Assembly: GCA_022820925.1 (NCBI GenBank)
Contig: JAJEEO010000011.1
Location: forward strand, 1-64,000
Source: Acidimicrobiia bacterium
GTDB lineage: Bacteria; Actinomycetota; Acidimicrobiia; Acidimicrobiales; Poriferisodalaceae
DNA length: 64,000 nt
Direction of reading: 5' to 3'
Shown here: piece after piece, positions 35,554 to 42,998 of the stretch
Layout: every line of letters starts with the position of its first letter
Position numbering within the stretch: position 1 is the first letter of the stretch
Translations under genes and position numbers: made by a program
Notes under the pieces: generated by a model
Seen by the model: the letters and a program-made list of their open reading frames with translations, nothing else
What the model was told of the DNA's origin: nothing
Databases searched by the model: none

Positions 35554-36072
35554 GTGGAACTGCTGGACCCGACCCACGAGCAAGATCCCGCAGGATTCGC
35601 CGCGCCGGCGCGGCTCACCACCCTCGAGGGCGCCACTGTCGGGGTCATATCCAACGGCAAGGAGAACACCAAGCCGTTCTTCGACCATGTCGAGCGCCTG
35701 CTGCGCGACCGCCATGGCGTGGCCAAAGTGATCCGGCGGATCAAGACCAACTACAGCGCTCCGGCGCAGCACGAGCTGCTAGCTGAGGCGATGGGCTGGG
35801 ACGCGGTGCTCGCAGGCGTCGGCGACTGAGGCAGCTGCTCGTCGTGCAGTCTGCACGACGCCGTCGCCGCCGAACGGGTCGGCGTGCCCGCGATCAGCGT
35901 GATGACCAACGCGTTCATCGACGCCGCTGAGCTGATGGCCCGGGTGCAGGGCGTGCCGGACCACCCGTTCACCGTGATCGAGCATCCCATCGCCAGCGCG
36001 GACGCAGCAGGGCTCAAAGCCCGCGCCGAAACGGCAGTGGAGCAGGCCGTCAGGGTGCTGGTAGCGCACTAG
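35554..36072 (+). CDS. UGSC-family selenoprotein (TGA at codon 92 read as selenocysteine)
   Basis: The frame is open from GTG 35554 to the TAG at 36072 apart from one TGA at 35827-35829 (codon 92). Decoding the TGA as selenocysteine gives a 172-aa protein with the diagnostic stretch VGD-U-GSCSSCSLHDAV, the U-G-S-C motif that names this family. Coding is equally good on both sides: ERVGVPAISVMTNAFIDAA follows, with no second stop. The first half has LEGATVGVISNGKENTKPFFDHVE, likely a Rossmann-like thiol/selenol fold; the biochemical role of the family is unknown. A hairpin starts 10 nt after the TGA and fits a bacterial SECIS. A caller using the plain code would report two fragments. selA, selB and selC must lie elsewhere. 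Confidence 0.9.
35840..35860 (+). promoter_or_regulatory. SECIS-like hairpin inside the selenoprotein gene
   Basis: A perfect 9-bp stem CGTCGTGCA/TGCACGACG closes a three-base loop GUC (35849-35851). It begins 10 nt after the TGA, and the loop begins 19 nt after it, with G as the first loop base. This meets the usual bacterial SECIS picture: a stem of four or more pairs, a small loop with an early G, and a loop about 16-37 nt after the UGA. The same bases also code the conserved SCSSCSLHD residues, so some pairing may be constrained by coding; the perfect stem still stands out. Confidence 0.75.
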
Positions 36073-36154
36073 CTTCGGGCTGCGCCCGCAGACCGGCAGG
36101 CCGCACCGACGAACGCTCCGGCGCCTGTGCCGGGCTTCCCCAACTCAGGAGCAC

Positions 36155-36628
36155 ATGGCGATGGTGAACCCCATTCCCGACGACTACCCGCGCATCTCGG
36201 CGTCGATGAGCATTGACGGCGCCGCCGACGCGATCGCGTTCTACACAGAGGTCCTCGGGATGACCGAGCGGATGCGCATCGACATGGGCGGCAGAATCGG
36301 CCACTCCGAGCTGGAACTCGGCGATTCGCTCATCATGGTGGCCGACGAGTTCCCCGAGATGGAGTTCCACTCGCCCAAGCACTACGGCGGCTCGCCCGTG
36401 CAGATGAGCGTGTACGTGGAAGATGTCGACGCCACATTCGCGGCGGCGCTAGCAGCCGGCGCCACCGAAGTGCGCCCTGTCGTGGATCAGTTCTACGGCG
36501 ACCGCTCGGGCATGATCGAGGACCCGTGGGGCCATCGCTGGAACCTCACCACCCACATCGAAGACGTCGATCCCGACGAGATGGCCCGCCGATCAGAAGC
36601 CGCGATGGCCGAGATGGCCGACGGCTGA
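36155..36628 (+). CDS. VOC-superfamily (glyoxalase/PhnB-like) protein
   Basis: The 157-aa protein has one vicinal-oxygen-chelate pair: DAIAFYTEVLGMTERMRI, GHSELELGDSLIMVADEFPE, VYVEDVDATFAAALAAGA and the closing YGDRSGMIEDPWGHRWNL. This matches the PhnB-like branch, where metal binding may be incomplete; its role is usually unknown. A CAGGAG precedes the ATG. It follows the selenoprotein by about 80 bp and may share its transcript. Confidence 0.83.
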   Translation: MAMVNPIPDDYPRISASMSIDGAADAIAFYTEVLGMTERMRIDMGGRIGHSELELGDSLIMVADEFPEMEFHSPKHYGGSPVQMSVYVEDVDATFAAALAAGATEVRPVVDQFYGDRSGMIEDPWGHRWNLTTHIEDVDPDEMARRSEAAMAEMADG

Positions 36629-36739
36629 CAGGTTCCGACAAAGCCCACTCGGGATCTCACGCCGGAGTCTGGATCAGCCGCGGCACGACGCCTCCGTCGC
36701 GGTGTTGACGCCGACGCCCTTCGTGCCCTGTCGCGTGGC

Positions 36740-38152
36740 TCAGTCCCCTGACGTCGCGGTGCGCCACCCGACGACTGCCGCGGGCGCCGCGGAAACGGCG
36801 AACAGCGCTGCGGCAATGGCCAGCGCGAACGGCACCGAGACGATCTGCGCCACCGTTCCCAGCCCCAGGCCGATGGACACTTCTCCCACTGCCTGGGATT
36901 GTCCGACGAACGAGACCACGGTGGCCCGAACAGACGAGTCGGCATGCCGATTCGCCATCGCCTCGGTCAGCGAATATGCCGTCTCGCCGGCCACGTCGAG
37001 AATCGCCCAGCCGATGAGGGCGATCGTGAACCACGGGCTCAGCGCCAACGCCAGCGCGCCTGCTGCGGCGATCGTCAGGAATCGCGCCAGCAGGAAGGCG
37101 TCGCGCCGGGTGCTTCGCTGGTCGATCTGCGAGCGCTCGAGATGCCGACGCAGCCACGTCATCATCGGTATCGCCAGTGCAGACATCACGAACCAGGTTG
37201 CGCCGAAGAACAGCACGGCCTCACGGCCGTCCAGCTCGGTAAGGCCAAGTTCGAACAGCCGCAAGACCGAGAGCCGGTCGTTGGCTTCCCACGCGCCGGC
37301 GGCAACGGCGGCCGAGAGGGTCACCGCCAGCAGCGATGGGTTGCGACGGACAAGACGTGCGCCTCGCTTCCAGAGGGTGATCGCGTCCTTCCATGCGCTC
37401 GTGCGCGCCTGCCTGGGTGCGCCGCCGGCCCGCCGCCGGGGTGATTCGAAGCCGGCTTCAGGCATCGTGACGGCCAGGTACCCGGCCGCCGCGATCGCAA
37501 GCAGGCCCATCACCGCCATCGACCCTCGAACCGACCACGCGCCCATCGCGGTGGCGGCGACGAGGCCGACCATGACGCCCACGGACCGGAAGACGGCATG
37601 GCGCACGATGAGCCCGTCCACCTGGCGGCTGGGATCGCTGCCGGCCGCGTCGCCACCCGCACCGCCATCGTCAGCCCCGGCGTCGCCGTCAGCCGCACCG
37701 CCATCGTCAGCCCTGGAGTCGGCTACTGAGGTCGAAGGCTCGACGGGCATCACCGCGGCACTGCGATGCGAATGCGACGCGTGGTAGGCGATCTCGTCGG
37801 TCATCCACGCCGTGGCAGCGCCGCTCTGCAGCGTCCAGCCGACACCCCACAGCACCTGCCAGATAACGAGAACGCCGAACAACTCAGTTACCGGGGTCAA
37901 CGCCATGGCCGTGCCCATCACGACGTACGCGGCCACCACCGAGTACTTGCGGCTGTAGAGATCGGCGACCACGCCGGTGGGCGTCTCGGTCACGAGAATC
38001 GACAGCACCAGCGCAGTGCCCAGCACCGCCAGCCGGAACGGCGACAGCCGCAGATCGACCACCCACCACACCATCGCCGGCAGGCCCCACGAGAAGGCCA
38101 GGCCCTGCACGCCCCCCGTCAGCAGAAAGAGCCGATCAGGCCGATGCCGCAC
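36740..38152 (-). CDS. MFS transporter with acidic central loop
   Basis: The 470-aa protein has about twelve membrane helices of the major facilitator type, with the motif-A-like loop TGVVADLYSRKYSVV between helices 2 and 3 and VRRNPSLLAVT in the middle. The cytosolic loop between helices 4 and 5 is enlarged by an Asp/Gly/Ala-rich low-complexity stretch (SRADDGGAADGDAGADDGG), encoded by an imperfect DNA repeat of GCCGCACCGCCATCGTCAGC near 37655-37720. The substrate is unknown. The start is a GTG. It converges on the VOC gene and diverges from the orphan ribbon-helix-helix gene. Confidence 0.85.
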   Translation of the reverse strand: MRHRPDRLFLLTGGVQGLAFSWGLPAMVWWVVDLRLSPFRLAVLGTALVLSILVTETPTGVVADLYSRKYSVVAAYVVMGTAMALTPVTELFGVLVIWQVLWGVGWTLQSGAATAWMTDEIAYHASHSHRSAAVMPVEPSTSVADSRADDGGAADGDAGADDGGAGGDAAGSDPSRQVDGLIVRHAVFRSVGVMVGLVAATAMGAWSVRGSMAVMGLLAIAAAGYLAVTMPEAGFESPRRRAGGAPRQARTSAWKDAITLWKRGARLVRRNPSLLAVTLSAAVAAGAWEANDRLSVLRLFELGLTELDGREAVLFFGATWFVMSALAIPMMTWLRRHLERSQIDQRSTRRDAFLLARFLTIAAAGALALALSPWFTIALIGWAILDVAGETAYSLTEAMANRHADSSVRATVVSFVGQSQAVGEVSIGLGLGTVAQIVSVPFALAIAAALFAVSAAPAAVVGWRTATSGD

Positions 38153-38260
38153 AACGCCGCAGCCTAGAAACCACTCCCGCCGTCGCCCTGCCGCATGCGA
38201 TGATCCTGACCTGGCTGCGCGACGAGGGCGCTGGCTCTGGACGCGCTATAGGTGATTGTC

Positions 38261-38497
38261 GTGAAGGAGATGACGATTCAACTGCCCGAGGACCTTGCAG
38301 AACGGCTCAGCCGCGTAGCAGCGAAAGCCCAGTGCACCGAGGCCGAACTTGTACGCGAGGTCTTGACCGAAGCACTGACGCGGCGTGAATCTCGACCGAC
38401 AACCCCGTTGTTCAGCGAAGGGTGGGGTGATCCCGCTATCGCTGAGAACGTCGACGAGTTCCTGGCCAAGTCCGGACTTGGCATGAAGCGCAGCTAG
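38261..38497 (+). CDS. Ribbon-helix-helix antitoxin-like protein (orphan)
   Basis: The small protein starts MKEMTIQLPEDLAERLSRVAAKAQCTEAELVREVLTEAL, the beta strand plus two helices of CopG/Arc-type DNA-binding antitoxins. A variable tail follows. GTG starts at 38252 and 38261 and an ATG at 38270 are all possible; I use 38261. No toxin follows on the same strand: the next gene is VapC, which runs the other way and overlaps by 4 bp. It may regulate itself or act with a distant partner. Confidence 0.68.
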   Translation: MKEMTIQLPEDLAERLSRVAAKAQCTEAELVREVLTEALTRRESRPTTPLFSEGWGDPAIAENVDEFLAKSGLGMKRS

Positions 38498-38898
38498 GCG
38501 ATGAGGTCGATGCGTGGCGGCGGCAGATCGGTTGGCCAGGGTGCGCGTGCGGTGCGGGCGTCGAGCGTCACCAAGGGGGCGTCGAGCATGACGGCCAGCG
38601 CGGCGAACGAGGCGTCGTAGGCGGTGAAGTTCTCGCGCAGCCGCCAGATCACCGGCAGCAGCAGCTCATGTGGATGGGCCACGATGCCGAGCCGCGGGAA
38701 TTCGTCCAGTGCATGCTGCGCTTGCTCGGCCGAGAGATCCCCTCGTCGCACGTAACGCTGCAGCACATGGGCAGTTTCCACTGCGAGCAGCGCAGGAGCG
38801 TGCAGCGAATCGGAAGACATCACATGACGCTCGACGTCGGCTGCTTCCGGCAAGCGAAGCAGCCAGGCGATGACGGCCGATGTATCGAGAACGATCAC
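38494..38898 (-). CDS. vapC: VapC-type PIN-domain RNase toxin
   Basis: The 134-aa PIN protein has the acidic residues of the nuclease site: Asp5 (MIVLDTSAV), Glu41 (AVETAHVL), Asp95 (TAYDASFAAL) and Asp113 (VTLDART). VapC toxins cut tRNA or rRNA. Its start overlaps the antitoxin stop (ATGA), the standard VapBC order. Its 3' end overlaps the orphan RHH gene on the other strand. Confidence 0.88.
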   Translation of the reverse strand: MIVLDTSAVIAWLLRLPEAADVERHVMSSDSLHAPALLAVETAHVLQRYVRRGDLSAEQAQHALDEFPRLGIVAHPHELLLPVIWRLRENFTAYDASFAALAVMLDAPLVTLDARTARAPWPTDLPPPRIDLIA

Positions 38899-39122
38899 CT
38901 CGCGTCGCGTATCGCGCGCACCGCGTCGGCAGGCGACTCGGTCACCTTGATGCGGTCAAGCGCCGCGAGACGTTCCAGCATCTCCTGCCGTGTCGGGATA
39001 TCGAGCGAACGGCGCAGCTCGCGCAACACGTACTCCGACATCGACTGGCCTTCCAAGGCGGCGCGCGCCTTCAGGCGGCGATGAAGCTCATCCGGCATGT
39101 CGCGAATCTGCAGCGATGTCAT
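38895..39122 (-). CDS. vapB: VapB/FitA-type ribbon-helix-helix antitoxin
   Basis: The 75-aa protein starts MTSLQIRDMPDELHRRLKARAALEGQ, then SMSEYVLRELRRSL, which is the FitA-like RHH pattern (beta strand, helix, turn, helix) that binds the vapBC promoter and masks the toxin. The ATG at 39120-39122 was chosen over one 6 bp upstream because the family begins directly before the beta strand. It is coupled to VapC by a 4-bp overlap. Confidence 0.85.
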   Translation of the reverse strand: MTSLQIRDMPDELHRRLKARAALEGQSMSEYVLRELRRSLDIPTRQEMLERLAALDRIKVTESPADAVRAIRDAR

Positions 39123-39306
39123 GCACAAATCATACTCTCATGCAAATTTCATGCAACGCCGCCAGCGGGATCCCGCTTCGCGCTCGACGCAGTCAGCGAG
39201 GCACGGGCGGCCGAGCGAAGCATGCGTGCCTGGTGCAAGATGCTGCGTGCCCGCTGGCCGCCGTGGCCTGCCGACGCTGCCTGACCGAGCCGGGGAGATT
39301 GCACAC

Positions 39307-40344
39307 ATGAATGCCAGCAAGACAGCACAGCACCGGATTGACGGGGCGACGACCGCGTCGACACCGGGAGGCTGCGCCGACGAAGCAGCGCAGTTCGAGG
39401 AGATGGGACTGTCGGCGGCGTGGTCATTCGAGGCGTCCCACGACCCGTTCCTGCCGTTGGCGCTGGCAGCAGAGCGCACCGAGAGCATCGAGCTCGGCAC
39501 GGCCATTGCCGTTGCCTTCGCCCGCAACCCGATGACATGCGCCATCACCGCATGGGACCTGCAGCGCCACAGCGGCGGCCGCTTCATCCTGGGGCTCGGC
39601 ACACAGATCAAGCCCCACATCACCAAGCGCTACAGCGAGCAGTGGTCACGCCCTGCCGAGCGGATGAGCGAGTACATCGAGGCGGTGCGGGCCATCTGGC
39701 ACACCTTCGAGACCGGCGAGCGGCTCAACCATCGGGGCGAGTTCTACACCCACACCCTGATGACGCCGTTCTTCAATCCGGGCCCGATCGGCATGGCGCC
39801 GCCGGCGATCTACGTGGCCGGCGTCGGCCCTCGTATGGTCGAGGTGATCGGTGCGGCGGCGGACGGATTCTTCGTGCACCCGTTCCACACCGCCCAATTC
39901 ATGACCGACGTCACGCTCCCGGCCATGGCGGCCGGTGCCGAATCGGCCGGACGCGACGTCGGCGACGTCACCGTTGCGTGCCTGACCATCGTCGCGATGG
40001 GCGAGAACGACGAGCAGATCGACAAGGCGCGCCGTTCCGCCGCGGGCCAGCTCGCCTTCTACGGATCGACGCCGGCCTACGCGGGCGCGCTCGACCACCA
40101 CGGCTACGGCGACCTGCAGCCCCGCCTGAACACGCTGTCCAAGCAGGGCGACTGGCGCGAGATGAGCGACCTCATCGACGATGACCTGCTCGATCTCATC
40201 GTCGTGTCCGGCACACCGTCGGCAGTGGGTGCACAGATCGCCGAGCGCAACACCTTCGCCGACCGCACCACGATGATGTTCTACGGCCCGCCACCCACCA
40301 ACGACGCCATCGCCGAAGCCGTCGCCGCTGCCAGCGGCGCATGA
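39307..40344 (+). CDS. Luciferase-like F420-dependent oxidoreductase (TIGR03617-like)
   Basis: The 345-aa protein has AAQFEEMGLSAAWSFEASHDPFLPLALAA, LGTAIAVAFARNPM, HSGGRFILGLGTQIKPH and a late APPAIYVAGVGPRMVEVIG. This is the pattern of actinobacterial F420-dependent luciferase-like enzymes. The extra frame upstream to 39097 overlaps the VapB gene and reads as non-coding, and GGGGAGA lies just before the ATG at 39307. It is coupled to the glycosylase gene (ATGA overlap). Confidence 0.85.
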   Translation: MNASKTAQHRIDGATTASTPGGCADEAAQFEEMGLSAAWSFEASHDPFLPLALAAERTESIELGTAIAVAFARNPMTCAITAWDLQRHSGGRFILGLGTQIKPHITKRYSEQWSRPAERMSEYIEAVRAIWHTFETGERLNHRGEFYTHTLMTPFFNPGPIGMAPPAIYVAGVGPRMVEVIGAAADGFFVHPFHTAQFMTDVTLPAMAAGAESAGRDVGDVTVACLTIVAMGENDEQIDKARRSAAGQLAFYGSTPAYAGALDHHGYGDLQPRLNTLSKQGDWREMSDLIDDDLLDLIVVSGTPSAVGAQIAERNTFADRTTMMFYGPPPTNDAIAEAVAAASGA

Positions 40345-41000
40345 ACCAGCAGGCCGCCGTGCCTGAGGGGCTGAGGCGGCGAGCCGACGGGACGCTGGCG
40401 TGCTGGTGGGGCGAGGGCCACGACGACTACGCGGCCTACCACGACACTGAGTGGGGTCTGCCGGTCACCGACGATGTGCGCCTCTACGAGAAGATGTGTC
40501 TCGAGGGCTTCCAATCCGGGCTGTCGTGGCTGACGATCCTGCGCAAGCGGGAGAACTTCCGGGCCGCGTTCTGCGGGTTTGATTTCGAGGTGGTGGCCCG
40601 TTTCGGCGACGCCCACGTCGAGCGACTCCTCGGCGACGCAGGCATCGTGCGCCATCGCGGCAAGATCGAAGCCACCATCAACAACGCCCGAGCTGCGCTC
40701 GACACGATCGAAGTGCACGGCAGCCTGGCCGCTTTCTTCTGGTCGTTCGAACCGGCACCGCAGGATCGGCCGGCGGTCATCGACTACCGCACGCTCGCCT
40801 CGATGCCCTCAACGCCCGACTCGACAGCGCTCAGCAAGGCACTGCGCAAGCAGGGCTGGCGGTTTGTCGGCCCCACCACCTGCTACGCCCTCATGCAGGC
40901 CTCAGGCATCGTCAACGACCACCTCGAAGGCTGCCACCGTCGGCCGGTCATCGAGGCCGCGCGTGCAGCGCTTGAACGACCGGCAGCGCTGAGCAGCTGA
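40341..41000 (+). CDS. tag: DNA-3-methyladenine glycosylase I
   Basis: The 219-aa protein removes 3-methyladenine from DNA. The structural zinc site is visible: Cys21 and His34, with His194 and Cys198 near the end (NDHLEGC), matching the spacing of E. coli Tag. DTEWG holds the conserved catalytic-site Glu37, and FQSGLSWLTILRKRENFRAAF is the signature helix. It is translationally coupled to the oxidoreductase by a 4-bp overlap (ATGA); the functional link is unclear. Confidence 0.93.
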   Translation: MNQQAAVPEGLRRRADGTLACWWGEGHDDYAAYHDTEWGLPVTDDVRLYEKMCLEGFQSGLSWLTILRKRENFRAAFCGFDFEVVARFGDAHVERLLGDAGIVRHRGKIEATINNARAALDTIEVHGSLAAFFWSFEPAPQDRPAVIDYRTLASMPSTPDSTALSKALRKQGWRFVGPTTCYALMQASGIVNDHLEGCHRRPVIEAARAALERPAALSS

Positions 41001-41073
41001 GCTTCGGTCGCGGCCGGCGGCATGGATCCGTGACGCCGGCGGCTGCGGCGACGAGCGGGCCGGAGGCTGGGTG

Positions 41074-41373
41074 TCAGTCGGCGCCGGGGGCGATGACGGT
41101 GTCCACCATCGACAGGTGCATGCCGCTGACGCGATCTGGCTGGCCGGCGAAGACGGCAGCCCGCTCGGGCGACGAGGCGAACTCCTCGTACGCGGCCTCG
41201 TAATCGCCGGGGTGGCTCACGGCCCACACGAGCTGGTTGTTCTCACGGTCGGCGTACATGAACTCGACCTTGAAGCCGAACTTCTCCCGCACGGCGATGA
41301 TGTTGGGGAACCACTCGAGCAGCGAGTCCATCTGGCCCTCGATGACGTCGTAGCGGCGCAGTTGTGTCGCCAT
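41074..41373 (-). CDS. NIPSNAP-like small protein
   Basis: The 99-aa protein starts MATQLRRYDVIEGQMDSLLEWFPN and continues FGFKVEFMYADRENNQLVWAVSH, a ferredoxin-like alpha/beta pattern seen in NIPSNAP and similar dimeric proteins. No catalytic motif is recognised. AGGAG is five bases before the ATG. It is not close to the second NIPSNAP protein at 28349 in sequence. Confidence 0.7.
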   Translation of the reverse strand: MATQLRRYDVIEGQMDSLLEWFPNIIAVREKFGFKVEFMYADRENNQLVWAVSHPGDYEAAYEEFASSPERAAVFAGQPDRVSGMHLSMVDTVIAPGAD

Positions 41374-41435
41374 GCCGGCTCCTCTCGGTGTGATGCGTCA
41401 CCGCTATTGCTAGCGCGATTCGACGATGCGCACCA

Positions 41436-42053
41436 CTAACTGCCATCGGAGCCGAGATCGACGACGCCGTCCTCGGTGGCGAGGTGGGTCATCGGCACAT
41501 CGTGGGGCTCCGATGGAAGCGCGTCGAAGACGAGGTCTCGACTTGCGATCCCGACCCGCGGGCAATCCTCGGGCAGCCTGGCCAGCAGCTCGTCGAAATA
41601 GCCCGCGCCGTGGCCGAGTCGTGTGCCGTGACGGTCGAAAGCTACGCCAGGCACCAGCGCCAGCGAGATATGCCGGGGCTGCAATTCGAAGGCTTCGGCA
41701 GTGGGCTGGGGGAAGCCGTAGCGGTGCTGCTCCATCGCGCCGATCGCCGGGTGCAGCGTGAGCGGGCCGTCCGGGGGAGTGCGCGTCACGGCAAAGCGCT
41801 GCCAGCCGATGGCATCGGCCAGCCCCTCCAGCGACAGCTCGTTGGGCATCGCCCGGTAGAAGAGGATCAGGTTGGCGCCCGGCGGCGCGGATCGCCCCGC
41901 GACGCCAGCCGACTGCCCGTCGAACTCGGAGATGAACGCCTGAATCCCTGCGACCACGGCAGCGGTTGACGCTGCTGTGACCAGCTGCCGCTGATCTCGG
42001 ATCCACCGGCGCCAAGCGTCCTTCGAAGACCCAGGTCCGGGCTCGCCGCTCAC
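41436..42053 (-). CDS. 5-formyltetrahydrofolate cyclo-ligase
   Basis: The protein closes 5-formyl-THF to 5,10-methenyl-THF with ATP. The signature LVPGVAFDRHGTRLGHGAGYFDELL (about 140-164 from this start) holds the conserved ATP- and folate-binding GxGxGYYD-type loop, and YGFPQP is the second family block. The chosen GTG at 42051-42053 gives the start VSGEPGPGSSKDAWRRWIRDQR, which fits the family N-terminus; an upstream GTG at 42116 would add 21 residues without family support. It feeds one-carbon metabolism; no other folate gene is close. Confidence 0.88.
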   Translation of the reverse strand: MSGEPGPGSSKDAWRRWIRDQRQLVTAASTAAVVAGIQAFISEFDGQSAGVAGRSAPPGANLILFYRAMPNELSLEGLADAIGWQRFAVTRTPPDGPLTLHPAIGAMEQHRYGFPQPTAEAFELQPRHISLALVPGVAFDRHGTRLGHGAGYFDELLARLPEDCPRVGIASRDLVFDALPSEPHDVPMTHLATEDGVVDLGSDGS

Positions 42054-42158
42054 CTCAACGACGCTAGGTGTCTCGCACCGTTCGAGGTCACCACGGTCTC
42101 CAACGGGAGGCGGCACAACTCGCTGCCGCCTCGCAGTCTGCTCGTCGGCAAAGGCCGC

Positions 42159-42884
42159 TCAGGCGATGGTCTCGGGCTCGGTGCTGACGAGCAGTTCGGC
42201 CACGGATGCGGTGTTCGGCAGGCGCAGGATGGTGGCCAGCGCTTGGGCCAGGTCGTCGGCTTGGATCATGATCGACGGGTCCACTCCGAAACCCGAGGTC
42301 ATGTCGGTCTGCACGTAGCCGGGGCACACGGCGGTGCACCGGATCCCGTCAGGAAAGGTGAGGTGCCGGACCGAGTGGTGCAGGGCCATCGCGGCGTGCT
42401 TGCTCATCGCATAGCCGGGCGCGAACGTGCCGCGTACTCGCTTGCCTGACATTGAGATCACGTTCACGATGCGGCCCTCGCCACTGTTTCGCAGGTGGTC
42501 GAGCGTGGCGCGGAGCATGCGGAACGGCCCCTTCGCGTTGACCTCCCACATCTCATCCAGCGTGTCCTCGGTCAGGTCTTCGAAGGCGTCGGGATAGGCG
42601 ACGCCGGCGTTGTTCACGAGGCAGTCGATCCGGCCGTGCGCCGCGATTGTCTCGGCGGTCCAGCGCTCGGCGGCCTCGGGATCGGTGGCGTCGTAGAGGT
42701 GCAGACTCACTGCGGGGCCGCCGTCGTCGGTCCGGTACTCAGCCGCTGAGGCTTCCAGCGAGGCCGGCTCGCGCGCACCCAGCGACAGCGCCCATCCGTC
42801 GGCATGCAAAGCAGCGGCGATGGCTTCGCCGATACCGCGATTGGCGCCGCTGATCATCGCCACGCAGCCGGTGATGTCTCGCAT
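42159..42884 (-). CDS. Short-chain dehydrogenase/reductase
   Basis: The 241-aa SDR has GANRGIG (13-19) for NAD(P), NNAG (91-94), the catalytic Ser at 144 or 146 (NVISMSG) and Tyr158-x3-Lys162 (YAMSK). It is a classical SDR, probably NADP-preferring given the arginine after the second strand (LGAREP). CAGGAGGAC is an excellent ribosome-binding site before the ATG at 42884. The open frame extends more than 1 kb upstream but only over the divergent transporter, so the short start is right. Substrate unknown. Confidence 0.9.
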   Translation of the reverse strand: MRDITGCVAMISGANRGIGEAIAAALHADGWALSLGAREPASLEASAAEYRTDDGGPAVSLHLYDATDPEAAERWTAETIAAHGRIDCLVNNAGVAYPDAFEDLTEDTLDEMWEVNAKGPFRMLRATLDHLRNSGEGRIVNVISMSGKRVRGTFAPGYAMSKHAAMALHHSVRHLTFPDGIRCTAVCPGYVQTDMTSGFGVDPSIMIQADDLAQALATILRLPNTASVAELLVSTEPETIA

Positions 42885-42998
42885 CTTGCAGTCCTCCTGG
42901 CGGGCCGTCGGGTCATCCCGGCGCGCTCCGGTGACCCGCAGTAGCGTTCGCAGTCGGCCTCGCCGCGAAGCCGGCAGGCCGATCCGGAGGCTAGGTCG

